From: Ignavibacteria bacterium
Lineage (GTDB): Bacteria; Bacteroidota; Ignavibacteria; Tepidaquicellales; OLB5
Reading direction: 5' to 3'
Assembly: GCA_019912545.1 (NCBI GenBank)
Contig: JAIOIK010000130.1
Location: forward strand, 1-54,403
Length of the DNA stretch: 54,403 nucleotides
Part shown: positions 34,574-44,156 of the stretch, one piece after another
How the letters are laid out: each line of letters starts with the position of its first letter
How positions within the stretch are numbered: the first letter of the stretch is position 1
Position numbers and translations under genes: made by a program
The notes under the pieces: model-generated
What the model was told of the DNA's origin: nothing
Seen by the model: the letters and a program-made list of their open reading frames with translations, nothing else
The model's database searches: none

Positions 34574-36607
34574 ATGAGCAAATTTGAAATAATATCTGAT
34601 TATAAGCCTTCCGGCGACCAGCCAAGAGCAATTAAGGAATTGACTGAAGGCGTAGAGCGGGGTGATAAGCACCAAACACTGCTTGGAGTAACAGGCTCAG
34701 GCAAGACATTTACGATCAGCAATGTAATTAAGAATACCGGCAAGCCAACCTTGATAATGAGCCACAACAAAACCCTTGCTGCGCAGTTGTATGGCGAGTT
34801 CAAGAATTTCTTCCCGAAGAATAAAGTAGAGTTCTTCATCAGTTATTATGATTACTACCAGCCTGAATCTTATCTTCCTTCAAGTGATACTTACATTGCA
34901 AAAGACCTTTCAATAAACGAAGAGATCGACCGCTTAAGATTGAAAGCAACTACTGCCCTGCTTGAAGGCAGAGAAGATGTAATAATAGTTGCTTCAGTTT
35001 CATGCATCTATGGTATTGGAGCACCTCAGGAATATGCTGACCAGGTGATTATATTGAACAGGGGCGAAAAAATTGCAAGAAAAGAACTGCTCAACAAGTT
35101 CATAAATATCCACTACGTAAGGAATGATTTCGAATTCAAGCGCGGAGTATTCAGAGTAAGGGGCGATGTAATTGATATTGTGCCTGCTTATGAAGATGAT
35201 ACTGCGATCAGGATAGAGATGTTTGATGATGAGATAGAGAACATCATGTATTTTGACAGGAAATCAGGTGAGATAATGGGAGTTGATGAGAAAGTGGCAA
35301 TATACCCCGCAAAGTATTTTGTAACCTCGGCTGAAAGGCAGGAGAAGGCTATCCGGGATATCCGCAATGAATTAAATGCGAGAGTAATTGAACTTCAGCT
35401 TGAAGGTAAGCTTGTTGAAGCGCAAAGGCTTGAGCAAAGAACAAATTTCGACCTGGAAATGATTCAGGAGGTAGGATATTGCTCTGGTATTGAAAATTAT
35501 TCCCGTCACATGGATCAGCGTGAAGCAGGCACACGCCCCTCATGCCTGTTTGATTATTTCCCGAAAGATTTCCTTTTGATTGTGGATGAATCGCATGTTT
35601 CTGTCCCGCAGATAAACGGAATGTATAATGGTGACAGGGTCAGAAAGCAAACTCTGATAGATTACGGTTTCCGCCTGCCCTCTGCTCTTGATAACCGCCC
35701 GATGAAGTTTTCTGAATGGGAATCTATGGTTAACCAGGTCATATATGTTAGCGCAACACCGGCTGAATATGAGCTGCAGAAAAGCGGAGGTGTTTATGTA
35801 GAACAGGTCATCCGTCCGACCGGATTGCTTGATCCGGCGATCGAAGTCAGACCCACGAAAACTCAGATAGATGACCTTATTAACGAGATACGTGACCGGG
35901 CAAAAAAGAACGAACGAGTGCTTGTTACAACTCTGACAAAAAGAATGAGTGAAGATTTGACGGATTATCTGACCGGTATTGGAATAAGAGTAAGATATAT
36001 GCATTCTGAGGTTGAAACTCTTGACAGGGTCGATATTCTAAGGGATTTAAGACTTGGGAATTTTGATGTACTGGTTGGAGTAAACCTGTTAAGGGAAGGG
36101 CTCGATTTACCTGAGGTTTCTATGGCAGCGATAATCGATGCCGATAAAGAAGGATTTCTGAGATCTGAAAAATCACTTATGCAAACTGCAGGCAGGACTG
36201 CAAGGAATGCAAACGGACTGGTTATACTGTATGCTGATAAGATAACGAACTCGATGGATAAGGTCATAAAGGAAACCAGCCGCCGCAGAAAGATACAGGA
36301 AGAATATAATATAAAGCATAACATCAATCCCAAGACTGTCCTTAAGACACTGGAAGAGATAATGAACTCTACAGTAATTGCAGATTCAAAAGGCAGGAAG
36401 GATCAGCGGAGTAGCCGCGCTATCAGAGATTCACATAAGACAAGCCTTTCTATTCTCACTGACCCGGTTCAGCAGCGCAACAATCCGGATGAACGCCGCG
36501 ACTTAATAAACCAGTTGCGCAAGCAAATGGTGGAAGCAGCCAAGGACCTGGAGTTTGAGCGCGCTGCAGAGTTGAGAGACGAAATCAGCCGGCTTGCAGA
36601 AGATTAA
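34574..36607 (+). CDS. uvrB: excinuclease ABC subunit UvrB
   Basis: UvrB verifies DNA damage and loads UvrC in nucleotide excision repair. The 677-residue protein has Walker A GVTGSGKT (38-45), the beta-hairpin [18 protein letters not shown], a DEAD-like box VDESHV, helicase motifs including [10 protein letters not shown] and QTAGRTARN, and a C-terminal UVR motif ([20 protein letters not shown]) for UvrC contact. Length matches E. coli UvrB (673). The frame is clean. The following lipoprotein begins 40 bases later. Confidence 0.97.
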   Translation: MSKFEIISDYKPSGDQPRAIKELTEGVERGDKHQTLLGVTGSGKTFTISNVIKNTGKPTLIMSHNKTLAAQLYGEFKNFFPKNKVEFFISYYDYYQPESYLPSSDTYIAKDLSINEEIDRLRLKATTALLEGREDVIIVASVSCIYGIGAPQEYADQVIILNRGEKIARKELLNKFINIHYVRNDFEFKRGVFRVRGDVIDIVPAYEDDTAIRIEMFDDEIENIMYFDRKSGEIMGVDEKVAIYPAKYFVTSAERQEKAIRDIRNELNARVIELQLEGKLVEAQRLEQRTNFDLEMIQEVGYCSGIENYSRHMDQREAGTRPSCLFDYFPKDFLLIVDESHVSVPQINGMYNGDRVRKQTLIDYGFRLPSALDNRPMKFSEWESMVNQVIYVSATPAEYELQKSGGVYVEQVIRPTGLLDPAIEVRPTKTQIDDLINEIRDRAKKNERVLVTTLTKRMSEDLTDYLTGIGIRVRYMHSEVETLDRVDILRDLRLGNFDVLVGVNLLREGLDLPEVSMAAIIDADKEGFLRSEKSLMQTAGRTARNANGLVILYADKITNSMDKVIKETSRRRKIQEEYNIKHNINPKTVLKTLEEIMNSTVIADSKGRKDQRSSRAIRDSHKTSLSILTDPVQQRNNPDERRDLINQLRKQMVEAAKDLEFERAAELRDEISRLAED

Positions 36608-36647
36608 TAATTATTTGAAAATTGAAATGTACAATAGAAATTATAAC

Positions 36648-37151
36648 ATGAACAAATTCTTTTTTTATATATCACTGATTACAGTTTTACTTGTATTTGG
36701 ATGCCAGAAAGAGCCTGATAACATCAGGATAGATACAACAAACCAGAAAGATGCAAATTTGACAAAATTCAAAAAGCAGGGCGAGGTTTTTTTCCAGGAT
36801 TCTCTTAAAACACTTGTTAAGAAAATTGATGTAGAAATTGCTGAAAATGATGATGCCAGGCATCTTGGATTAATGTACCGGGAGGGTATGCAGGAAGACC
36901 AGGGAATGTTCTTTATATTCCAGAATGAAGAGCCGCAGAGCTTTTATATGAAAAATACGGTATTGCCGCTTGATATAATCTTTGTAAATAAGAGCCTGCA
37001 TATAGTAAAGATTCATAAAAACACCGAGCCGTTTTCCGAAAAAAGTCTGCCTTCAATAAAACCGGCAGAATATGTAGTAGAAGTTAATGCAGGGTTTACA
37101 GATAAATTCAAGATCAAAGAAGGTGACCGTATCGACTGGAGACGGAATTAA
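36648..37151 (+). CDS. DUF192-family lipoprotein
   Basis: The 167-residue product starts at ATG 36648; the frame extends upstream to 36594 but the signal begins here. A lipoprotein signal (FFFYISLITVLLVFGC) is followed by a linker and a DUF192 domain with ARHLGLMYREGM, DQGMFFIF, SFYMKNTVLPLDIIFV and VVEVNAGFTDKF, all family hallmarks. DUF192 proteins are small exported beta-proteins of unknown biochemistry, also seen as ComK-like accessory proteins in archaea. It ends seven bases from the convergent nitrilase gene. Confidence 0.85.
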   Translation: MNKFFFYISLITVLLVFGCQKEPDNIRIDTTNQKDANLTKFKKQGEVFFQDSLKTLVKKIDVEIAENDDARHLGLMYREGMQEDQGMFFIFQNEEPQSFYMKNTVLPLDIIFVNKSLHIVKIHKNTEPFSEKSLPSIKPAEYVVEVNAGFTDKFKIKEGDRIDWRRN

Positions 37152-37157
37152 CCAGTA

Positions 37158-37958
37158 TTACAAGCTATACATATCCGTTCTTCTATCCTGAAAAATTTCG
37201 TTATTTGGAGTGATGTCTTTGTTCAAAGCCTCAGCCGGATCAATATCCGCAATTTCACACTCATCTTTATCTAAACTCCCTTCAAGAAGGTAATTCCCTT
37301 TCGGATCAACCATTACACTTCCGCCAGTAAATTCCAGTTCATCCCCGCCCCTTGCCTCTTTGCCTGTTCTGTTTGCTGTGATAGTGAATACATGGTTTTC
37401 CAGCGCCCTTGTGAACATAGCACGCTGACAGTACGGCATAACCAGGTTTGAAGGATGACATATTATCTGCGCACCCTTTAATGCCAGCGATCTTGCTGAC
37501 TCAGGATATAGCCAGTCAAAACATATCATCATTCCAACTTTAACATGGGTATCTTTTACAGCAATTTCATAAACATTGAACCCGGTATCTCCCGGCGAAA
37601 ACCATTTTTTTTCATCTGCAAACAGGTGTATTTTCCGGTAAGAGTAAATTGTGCCTTCCGGGCTTACAAGTACTGAAGAATTAAAAAAAATCCCCCCTGC
37701 TTTTTCGCAAATACCTGATACGATATATCCACTATGATGTTTTGATAATTCCCTTAAGGCATTGCAGAATTTTCCATTTGGAATTTCTTCGGAAGCTTTA
37801 TTCAATTCTTCAAAATCAGAAAATAAATAGCCCGAGTTTGCAAGCTCGGGCAGTACTAAAAGATCAAATTCTTTACCTTCAATAAGCCTCTGAATTTTTT
37901 TGATATTTGCATCCGTAGAGCAAAACTCAGGCTTAAACTGAAGGTAACCGGCCTTCAT
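37158..37958 (-). CDS. carbon-nitrogen hydrolase (nitrilase superfamily)
   Basis: This 266-residue cytoplasmic amidase has the catalytic Glu in VLPELANSGY, Lys in YRKIHLFADE and Cys in GMMICFDWLYPE, the Glu-Lys-Cys triad of the family. Branches include omega-amidases, carbamoylputrescine hydrolases and beta-ureidopropionases. I cannot choose among them. Its start codon shares one base with the stop of the DUF1573 gene, so it probably belongs to that operon. Confidence 0.88.
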   Translation of the reverse strand: MKAGYLQFKPEFCSTDANIKKIQRLIEGKEFDLLVLPELANSGYLFSDFEELNKASEEIPNGKFCNALRELSKHHSGYIVSGICEKAGGIFFNSSVLVSPEGTIYSYRKIHLFADEKKWFSPGDTGFNVYEIAVKDTHVKVGMMICFDWLYPESARSLALKGAQIICHPSNLVMPYCQRAMFTRALENHVFTITANRTGKEARGGDELEFTGGSVMVDPKGNYLLEGSLDKDECEIADIDPAEALNKDITPNNEIFQDRRTDMYSL

Positions 37959-38395
37959 TATTTTACAGGTACAATAATATTACAGCCAAAAACCAGTATT
38001 TTACTTGGCGTTTTAGGGTCATTAGATTCAACGGTAATTGTCTTCTCGTTCATGCCGCTTCTGCCTTCGGTATTAAAAGTAAATTTTATTTTTCCGGTTT
38101 CGCCCGGCAGGTATTCTTTCTTTTCATCAGCGATAACTCCTGTACAGCCGCATGAAGCGGTAACTTTCTTGATAAGCAGCGGGCCATCTCCGTTATTGGT
38201 GAATTCAAACTCGCCGTTTACCTGTGGGCCCTGCTGAACGTCACCCAAAGTTATCCTTTCCTGTGAGAAAGTTATTGCCGCATTAAAATATTTTGGATCA
38301 TGTACATTCTTATTCACTAAGAATGCAGAAAATGCCGCCACAAGTGCAACGCCAACCACAAGGAAAACGATCTTACCAATTTTATTTGTTCCCAT
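37958..38395 (-). CDS. DUF1573 membrane-anchored protein with CxC motif
   Basis: This 145-residue protein has one N-terminal membrane anchor (IVFLVVGVALVAAFSAFLV) and an Ig-like DUF1573 domain. Its signature is TASCGCTGVIADEKKEYLPG then GKIKFTFNTEGR. The Cys-Gly-Cys is conserved in the second DUF1573 gene of the same cluster. The domain is common in Bacteroidota envelopes; its function is unknown. It is encoded 8 bases downstream of a DoxX/MauE gene that also carries CGC. Confidence 0.87.
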   Translation of the reverse strand: MGTNKIGKIVFLVVGVALVAAFSAFLVNKNVHDPKYFNAAITFSQERITLGDVQQGPQVNGEFEFTNNGDGPLLIKKVTASCGCTGVIADEKKEYLPGETGKIKFTFNTEGRSGMNEKTITVESNDPKTPSKILVFGCNIIVPVK

Positions 38396-38403
38396 ATGAA
38401 ATA

Positions 38404-38865
38404 TTAGTTTAAATTTATAGATTTTTCAGTTACAATTTGGTCGCTTGAAGTGAACCTGTAAAGATTTACGCTTACAAACAAAAGCGCTAAATCTTCAATA
38501 ATTCTAATCCACACTTCTGAAGTTGAGGAGGGCTGAACACTGAAGCAGCCGCATGATATATCAAGTCCCCTGACTAGTGCCTGAGCCAGCGCAATTATGA
38601 ATATAACCAAAAGTGTCGTATAAATTAAGAGCGAACCTTTTACCCACTTTCCGGTCACAAGCAATAATCCGGTTATAAATTCCAGCCATGGCAAAAATAC
38701 TGCCAGTGCGTTAACAAGCTGGAATGGCAATACACGATAGTTGTCAATAATATCAGCAAATAACGCAGGATTCGCCATCTTATCGAAACTTGCATACATA
38801 AATACTGCGCCAAGACCAATTCTCGCAGCAATCACTAGATATTTATTTTCAAATAACTTCTTCAT
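38404..38865 (-). CDS. DoxX/MauE-family membrane protein with CGC motif
   Basis: This 153-residue four-helix membrane protein has an opening IAARIGLGAVFMYASFDKM and middle WLEFITGLLLV that match DoxX/MauE. After helix 3 the loop holds DISCGCFSVQ, a periplasm-facing CGC typical of the MauE branch that helps form disulfides in methylamine dehydrogenase. It lies between the rhodanese and DUF1573 genes with gaps of 5 and 8 bases. A thiol-redox role in the envelope is plausible but unproven. Confidence 0.85.
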   Translation of the reverse strand: MKKLFENKYLVIAARIGLGAVFMYASFDKMANPALFADIIDNYRVLPFQLVNALAVFLPWLEFITGLLLVTGKWVKGSLLIYTTLLVIFIIALAQALVRGLDISCGCFSVQPSSTSEVWIRIIEDLALLFVSVNLYRFTSSDQIVTEKSINLN

Positions 38866-38870
38866 TCTTC

Positions 38871-39566
38871 TTAATTAGCAGGGTAACCTGCGTTTTTCCA
38901 TTCATCCCAGCCGCCATGGAATATGTAAACTTTTTTGAATCCCATTTTTGCCATATAATACGCCATATCAATGCTTACATCACATGCAGAACTGCAATAT
39001 GTTATGTACACCGCATCTTTTGGCAGGTCATTTAGTCTCTCTTTATATTTTTCAATTTCATGAAAAGGAATACTTATAGCGCCCTGTATGTGCCCTGCGT
39101 TATAATCAGCAGCATCACGTGCATCAAGGAATTTGTATTTTTTATCGAATAATGCTTTAGCAAAATCAATCTTTATATCTACAGGTTTAGCAACTTCTGT
39201 AACCTGGTTCTGAGCATTCTTAACGGAATCTTCGGCTTTTTCTTTGATTACTTTTAAAGAATCCTGGACCCTTTTTAAAGAGTCCTGTTTACCTGCAGTC
39301 TGCAATGAATCCTGAATTCTCTTTTCATTGATAATTCGCAGGGAGTCTTCTCTTCTATCTGACTGGTTTTTCATCATATCGGCTGCCTTCAGTATAGAGT
39401 CCTGGATCCGCAGTGAATTCAAAAGGCTATCGCTTTTGGAATAATCTACAGTTTCTTCATTTGCAAAAAACTGGATACGATTAGGGTTAGATAAATTATA
39501 AAAAATTCCTGTCAGTAAAGTGATCAATAAAATTCCCGATACTTGCAGGAGTATGTTTTTGTTCAA
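38871..39566 (-). CDS. membrane-anchored rhodanese with QDSL-repeat coiled coil
   Basis: The 231-residue protein has an N-terminal anchor (LLQVSGILLITLLTGIFY). A charged helical stalk (about 43-120) contains repeated xxDSL units (IQDSIL, REDSLRI, IQDSLQ, KQDSLKRVQDSLKV). A C-terminal rhodanese domain has LDARDAADYNAGHIQGA, the active loop YCSSACD with its Cys, and the closing GGWDEWKNAGYP. The domain should face the periplasm and carry sulfur as a persulfide. It sits in a compact thiol-themed operon. Confidence 0.88.
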   Translation of the reverse strand: MNKNILLQVSGILLITLLTGIFYNLSNPNRIQFFANEETVDYSKSDSLLNSLRIQDSILKAADMMKNQSDRREDSLRIINEKRIQDSLQTAGKQDSLKRVQDSLKVIKEKAEDSVKNAQNQVTEVAKPVDIKIDFAKALFDKKYKFLDARDAADYNAGHIQGAISIPFHEIEKYKERLNDLPKDAVYITYCSSACDVSIDMAYYMAKMGFKKVYIFHGGWDEWKNAGYPAN

Positions 39567-39581
39567 AGTCTAAATAAATAA

Positions 39582-40253
39582 TTAATTCGGTTTAACATCA
39601 ACTAGCACCGGGATCTGAAATTCGCCTTCTGTAGTTTTGACAATTATTGCAGCATTGATCGCTGATTCTTCATAAATTTTTATAGAAATGCTGAGCGAGG
39701 CAGTTTCACCCGGCATTAACATCATCTTATCTGAAGTAATTTTTATAACAGGTGTATTTGAAACTATCTCTGTAATTGTAACATCTTTATCAAGCGAATT
39801 TAAAACGGTGGCAGTTTGATTGAGTTCATCTCCTACTTTACCTTCGCTTATAATTGACTGCGGATTTAACAAAATCGGGTCAGTCATGGTCATAGATACC
39901 TGAAGAGTATGCACATTGCCTGCAGCTTCGTTTGTTGAAATTGTAACAGCCTTTGTAACGGTTCCAAAGCCAATACCATTAAAAGTAAATTTGATAGAAC
40001 CGCTTTCACCGGGCTTAATTACATCGCTTGAAGCAAGAGCGCTTGAACAACCGCACGAGGTTTGAACTCCTGTTATTTTCAAATCCTGGTCTCCTGCATT
40101 CCTGAAAGAAATGTCATAAACAACCTCTTTTCCTCGCAAATGGCTCCCGGTGTTAATTGAAGTTCCGCCATCAATTTCAAGTTTCGGGCCGGATTGAGCA
40201 AAAACCATAACCGGTAAGAGGATTAAAACCAAAAGTAACTTTTTCATTTTCAT
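39582..40253 (-). CDS. secreted DUF1573 protein with CxC motif
   Basis: The 223-residue product starts at ATG 40253 (frame open to 40283), which gives the signal MKKLLLVLILLPVMVFAQ. The first Ig-like domain is DUF1573 (VQTSCGCSSALASSDVIKPG, GSIKFTF) and the second half is another Ig-like sandwich without cysteines. It heads the operon DUF1573, rhodanese, DoxX, DUF1573, nitrilase. The divergent bshB1 starts about 150 bases away, and the shared AT-rich gap should hold both promoters. Confidence 0.87.
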   Translation of the reverse strand: MKMKKLLLVLILLPVMVFAQSGPKLEIDGGTSINTGSHLRGKEVVYDISFRNAGDQDLKITGVQTSCGCSSALASSDVIKPGESGSIKFTFNGIGFGTVTKAVTISTNEAAGNVHTLQVSMTMTDPILLNPQSIISEGKVGDELNQTATVLNSLDKDVTITEIVSNTPVIKITSDKMMLMPGETASLSISIKIYEESAINAAIIVKTTEGEFQIPVLVDVKPN

Positions 40254-40406
40254 ATTTTTAGAGCTATTTAAGCAATTTAACATTACTTTTTGGCAAAATC
40301 AATTTAAAGAATTTACTACATATAACTCATTTTTCTCTAATTTTGTTTCATATTAATGCCTTTTAGAAACATTTTCAATTTATTAAGTTAGCATTAACTT
40401 GAAAGA

Positions 40407-41120
40407 ATGAATTTGAAGCTAGATGCAATATTTTTTGCGGCGCATCCTGATGATGCTGAGTTGTGCTGCGGGGGCACAATAGCAAACCTTGTAGGGGCAG
40501 GTAAAAAAACCGCTATTATTGATTTGACACTGGGTGAACTTGGAACAAACGGAACGGTCACAATAAGAAATCAGGAAGCAGCAAAAGCAGCCAAAGCCCT
40601 GGGTATTTCTTTAAGAGAAAACCTCCGGATACCAGACGGCAGAATTGAGAACACTACGGAAAACAGGCTAAAGATAATCCGAGTAATCAGGAAATACCGG
40701 CCTGATATTATTTTCTTCCCGCACTTTCATGACAGGCACCCTGATCATTATCATACTCATGCTCTTGTTAAGGAGGCAGCATTTGCTTCCGGACTTGAAA
40801 AAGTATCCACAGGCAGACTGAAAGCATACAGGCCAAAAAGAAATTTCTATTACATGCAGTCATATCCTTTTGAACCGAATATTATTACCGATATTTCATC
40901 AACATTTAAGTCTAAAATGAATGCGATCGCGTGTTATTCATCACAGTTTTATACTAAAGGCGATAAAGGTCCAAAGACTTACATTAATGATAAACAATTT
41001 ATTGAGTTCATAAGTGCACGATCCAAATTCTATGGCTTTCTGATCGGTGCCGAGTATGGAGAGCCATTTTATACAGAAGAAAAGATCAGGATAAGAACAG
41101 AAGACCTTTTTAATATATGA
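40407..41120 (+). CDS. bshB1: bacillithiol biosynthesis deacetylase BshB1
   Basis: BshB1 removes acetate from GlcNAc-malate, the second step of bacillithiol synthesis. This 237-residue PIG-L/LmbE-type zinc deacetylase has AAHPDDAELCCGG (11-23, His13 and Asp16 for zinc), LGELGTNGT, the second metal His in FHDRHPDHYHTH, and the family-specific C-terminal YMQSYPFEPNIITDIS and YSSQF. Bacillithiol is the main low-molecular-weight thiol in many Bacteroidota. It stands opposite a cluster of CGC and rhodanese proteins. Confidence 0.9.
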   Translation: MNLKLDAIFFAAHPDDAELCCGGTIANLVGAGKKTAIIDLTLGELGTNGTVTIRNQEAAKAAKALGISLRENLRIPDGRIENTTENRLKIIRVIRKYRPDIIFFPHFHDRHPDHYHTHALVKEAAFASGLEKVSTGRLKAYRPKRNFYYMQSYPFEPNIITDISSTFKSKMNAIACYSSQFYTKGDKGPKTYINDKQFIEFISARSKFYGFLIGAEYGEPFYTEEKIRIRTEDLFNI

Positions 41121-41151
41121 TTAACTTAATTGTTTAGTATTTAGATCTAAA

Positions 41152-42288
41152 ATGCATAAATCAATATTCAGCAGGGAATCATTAACTTTCATTTTTGTTG
41201 TCGGCATTATTACTTTGGCGTCTGTAAGTGTGCTTACTTATATGAATATACGCGACCAGACCAATGATCATGATTTTATTTCAGATACATACAGCAGGAT
41301 GGCTCAACTGGATAACATTATGAATCACATCTCAGAAGCAGAAGCTTCGAGAAGAGGTTACTTTATAACAGGTGATAATGAATATGTCACGATCATAAAT
41401 GAGAATTACGCTGTAATTGATACAATGTTACGAGAGTTACGTTCAAACTCTCTGGATAACACAATGAAGCTTGAAAATGCAGAAAGTTTGAAAATGCTTG
41501 TTAAAGAGCGTTTTAATCTTCTTAAAGAAGGAATTGAAACGCAGGATAAGAAAGGCACTAACCAGAAGTATCATAAAACGTACATAGAGCGCGGAAAAGT
41601 TGTGAACCAGAATATTACGAACCTTATAAGTAAGATGAAATCAAATGAAGAAAAGAAACTTCAGGAAAATCTCGTTTTAGCGCAGAACAGTTCTAAATTC
41701 ACTTATCTGACTTTAATTGGAGGAGTTATTCTGAGTTCATTCCTGTTCATACTGGTATTTGCAATCCTCAGGAAAAAATCAAAGCAGACATTCGATCTTG
41801 AAAACCAGGAAATATCAAGGGAAGAGCTTGAACAGATAGTGAAAGAAAGAACAGCCGAGATATCGCAGATAAACCATAAGCTTTACCAGAAGGTTGACCA
41901 GCTTGAAAAAATGGATGCAAAGCTTGTAAGATCTGAGAAATATTACAGGATGCTTTTTGAACAGGCTCACGATGCGATAATTATTTTTTCACCGGAAGGA
42001 CAGATAGTACTTGATATGAACAACAGGGCTTGTGAATTGTATGGTTTTTCCAGGGAGGAGTTTAAAGGCATCAGTCTGAACAGCATCTCAAAGAATATTC
42101 CCCAGGGTAACGAAAACGTCAAGGCAACGCTTGAAAAAGGATATTATCATAATTTCCAGAGCGTACAATATAAGAAAGATTCAACAGAGATGCTGATCGA
42201 GATTAATGCGTCTCTGATAAGCTATAATGATAAACCGGCAATACTTTCTATCAACAGGGATTTAACCCACAGAATACTGAAATATTAA
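41152..42288 (+). CDS. CHASE3-PAS membrane sensor lacking an output domain
   Basis: The 378-residue protein has helix 1 (SLTFIFVVGIITLASVSVLT), a periplasmic CHASE3 domain (about 35-180, marked by AEASRRGYFITGDNEYV), helix 2 (YLTLIGGVILSSFLFILVF), a coiled coil (about 215-270) and a PAS domain (YYRMLFEQAHDAIIIFSPEG to INRDLTHR). The chain stops there; kinases and diguanylate cyclases of this type normally continue. The next gene is unrelated. It may signal through contact with a separate kinase, such as the sensor-less one at 1543-2310. Confidence 0.83.
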   Translation: MHKSIFSRESLTFIFVVGIITLASVSVLTYMNIRDQTNDHDFISDTYSRMAQLDNIMNHISEAEASRRGYFITGDNEYVTIINENYAVIDTMLRELRSNSLDNTMKLENAESLKMLVKERFNLLKEGIETQDKKGTNQKYHKTYIERGKVVNQNITNLISKMKSNEEKKLQENLVLAQNSSKFTYLTLIGGVILSSFLFILVFAILRKKSKQTFDLENQEISREELEQIVKERTAEISQINHKLYQKVDQLEKMDAKLVRSEKYYRMLFEQAHDAIIIFSPEGQIVLDMNNRACELYGFSREEFKGISLNSISKNIPQGNENVKATLEKGYYHNFQSVQYKKDSTEMLIEINASLISYNDKPAILSINRDLTHRILKY

Positions 42289-42391
42289 GAACGATTTGAA
42301 ATTTACTTACATTTTTACTTACCCTTTCTATACTTATATTACTTATATTGGTAATAAGAACAACTAATTTTAAGATAAGGAGTAATATTTA

Positions 42392-42727
42392 ATGAAATTA
42401 AATCCTATGCAGGGTATGCTTAAGCAGGTGCAGAAGATGCAGGAAAAGATGCAGGAAGTGCAGAATGAACTTGAAAATAAGTTTGTAACAGAAGAATCCG
42501 GGGGCGGAATGGTAAAAGTTACTGCAAACGGAAAGCTTCAGGTAACCAAACTGGAAATTGAAAAAGAAGTCATAAACCCGGAAGAACCTGATATGCTTGA
42601 AGACCTGATCGTAGCGGCAGTTAACAAGGCAATTGATTCTGCGCAGAAGATGGCACAGGACGAAATGCAGAAAGCAACTTCAGGGATGATGCCCAATATT
42701 CCCGGCCTGAATTTACCCGGTTTATAA
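42392..42727 (+). CDS. ybaB: YbaB/EbfC nucleoid-associated protein
   Basis: This 111-residue DNA-binding protein usually accompanies recR. The helical N-terminus ([18 protein letters not shown]) and the middle [20 protein letters not shown] are typical, with a basic/acidic helix after. It binds DNA as a tweezer-shaped dimer. The start has a good ribosome site (AAGGAG). recR begins 18 bases after its stop. Confidence 0.93.
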   Translation: MKLNPMQGMLKQVQKMQEKMQEVQNELENKFVTEESGGGMVKVTANGKLQVTKLEIEKEVINPEEPDMLEDLIVAAVNKAIDSAQKMAQDEMQKATSGMMPNIPGLNLPGL

Positions 42728-42745
42728 AATTAATTCTGATAAATA

Positions 42746-43339
42746 GTGCAGACATCTGAATCACTTGATAAAGTTGCGGAAGAACTTTCAAAACTTCCGA
42801 GTATCGGAAGGAAGACCGCTCACAGAATAGCAATGTATCTTGCAAAATCACCTGCAGAAGATGTGATCAGACTCTCTGATGCACTGCTTCAGCTAAAGGA
42901 TAAGATAAAGCTTTGCAGCATTTGCTGTAATATTACCGAAAGTGACCCCTGTAATATTTGCGAATCCCCCAAAAGGAATAAATTTTCTATATGTATTGTT
43001 GAAGAACCCGGAGATGTGTTTGCAATTGAAAAGACCAATGAGTTTAAGGGATTGTACCACGTTCTGCACGGGATAATTTCGCCGCTTGATGGAATTGGCC
43101 CCGAAGATATAAAAGTAAAGGAACTGCTTATGAGGCTTAGCGGCCATATTGATGAGATAATCCTCGCACTTAACCCCAGCGTTGAAGGTGAATATACAAT
43201 TACATATCTCAGCAAGCTTATTAAACCTCTTAATATAAAGATATCAAGAATTGCCAGGGGAATACCTGTAGGTACTGATCTTGAGTTTGCAGATGAGATC
43301 ACAATTGCTAAAGCAATTGAAGGAAGAATCATTCTGTGA
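42746..43339 (+). CDS. recR: recombination mediator RecR
   Basis: RecR works with RecO (and RecF) to load RecA at gaps. The 197-residue protein starts at GTG 42746. It has a helix-hairpin-helix (LSKLPSIGRKTAHRIAMYL), a Cys4 zinc finger (CSICCNITESDPCNIC) and a Toprim domain (CIVEEPGDVFAIEKT, GIGPEDIKVKELLMR) plus the C-terminal Walker-B-like region. Length is normal. The stop overlaps the next gene's GTG. Confidence 0.95.
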   Translation: MQTSESLDKVAEELSKLPSIGRKTAHRIAMYLAKSPAEDVIRLSDALLQLKDKIKLCSICCNITESDPCNICESPKRNKFSICIVEEPGDVFAIEKTNEFKGLYHVLHGIISPLDGIGPEDIKVKELLMRLSGHIDEIILALNPSVEGEYTITYLSKLIKPLNIKISRIARGIPVGTDLEFADEITIAKAIEGRIIL

Positions 43340-44139
43340 ATTCCACGGGCAAAATTGAGGACAACTGGTATAAACAGTGGTTCAATAATAAGGAATATCT
43401 TGAGCTTTATAAACACAGAAACAGCGCTGATGCGAAAGCAATTGCTGGGCTGATAATGAAAAATGTACCGCTCAAAAAAGGTTCATATGTTTTAGACCTT
43501 GCATGCGGTAACGGAAGACACAGTGTCATAATAGCCTCAAAAGGATTTAAAGTTCTGGGCGTTGACCTCTCCACTTTCCTTATCAGCGAAGCAAGGAAAA
43601 AGCTAAAGAGCGATTACAGCAGGTACACGCGCAGGTTGAGTTTTGAGATAAGGGACATGAGAAAGCTGGGTTTTAAAAATGAATTCGATATGGTTGTGAA
43701 TCTTTTCAGCAGCTTTGCGTATTTCAGGAGTGATCGCCAGAACAAAAAGGTAATTTCAGAAATCTCTGCAAGTCTTAAAACCGGCGGCTTTTTTTTCTTC
43801 GATTTCCTGAATGAAAGCTACGTTCGGAGAAACCTGGTGCCTTTTGATATGACGAAAAGAAACCGGAAAGTCATTATTCAGGTTAGAGAAATTACCGGGG
43901 GTTTTGTTAAGAAAAACATCATAATTGTTTCAAACTCAGGCGGTGGATCTGACAATGCTGTCAGCAGTTTTTACGAGATGATAAGGCTTTATTCTCTTAG
44001 TGACCTGAGAAAAATGTTTAAAGATAACGGACTTAGAATATTAAAGACTTTTGGCGATTATTCCGGAAGCAAATTCAATAAGAAGAATTCAGAAAGACTG
44101 ATAATTCTGGCGCAAAAAACAATAAATCTAAAACGATAA
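43336..44139 (+). CDS. class I SAM-dependent methyltransferase
   Basis: This 267-residue protein starts at GTG 43336, overlapping the recR stop by four bases. Motif I is VLDLACGNGRHSV, with the acidic partner VLGVDLS after it, then DMRKLGFKNEFDMVVNLFSSFAYF as motif post-II. The fold resembles small-molecule methyltransferases of the UbiE/CmoA group. The substrate is unknown. A short gap separates it from the lipoprotein pair. Confidence 0.87.
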   Translation: MNSTGKIEDNWYKQWFNNKEYLELYKHRNSADAKAIAGLIMKNVPLKKGSYVLDLACGNGRHSVIIASKGFKVLGVDLSTFLISEARKKLKSDYSRYTRRLSFEIRDMRKLGFKNEFDMVVNLFSSFAYFRSDRQNKKVISEISASLKTGGFFFFDFLNESYVRRNLVPFDMTKRNRKVIIQVREITGGFVKKNIIIVSNSGGGSDNAVSSFYEMIRLYSLSDLRKMFKDNGLRILKTFGDYSGSKFNKKNSERLIILAQKTINLKR

Positions 44140-44156
44140 ATCGTAAACAACAAATT

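Noticed and set aside
35540-36004. Minus-strand frame of 154 codons inside uvrB
   Set aside because: It is antisense to a highly conserved gene and has no domain or signal.
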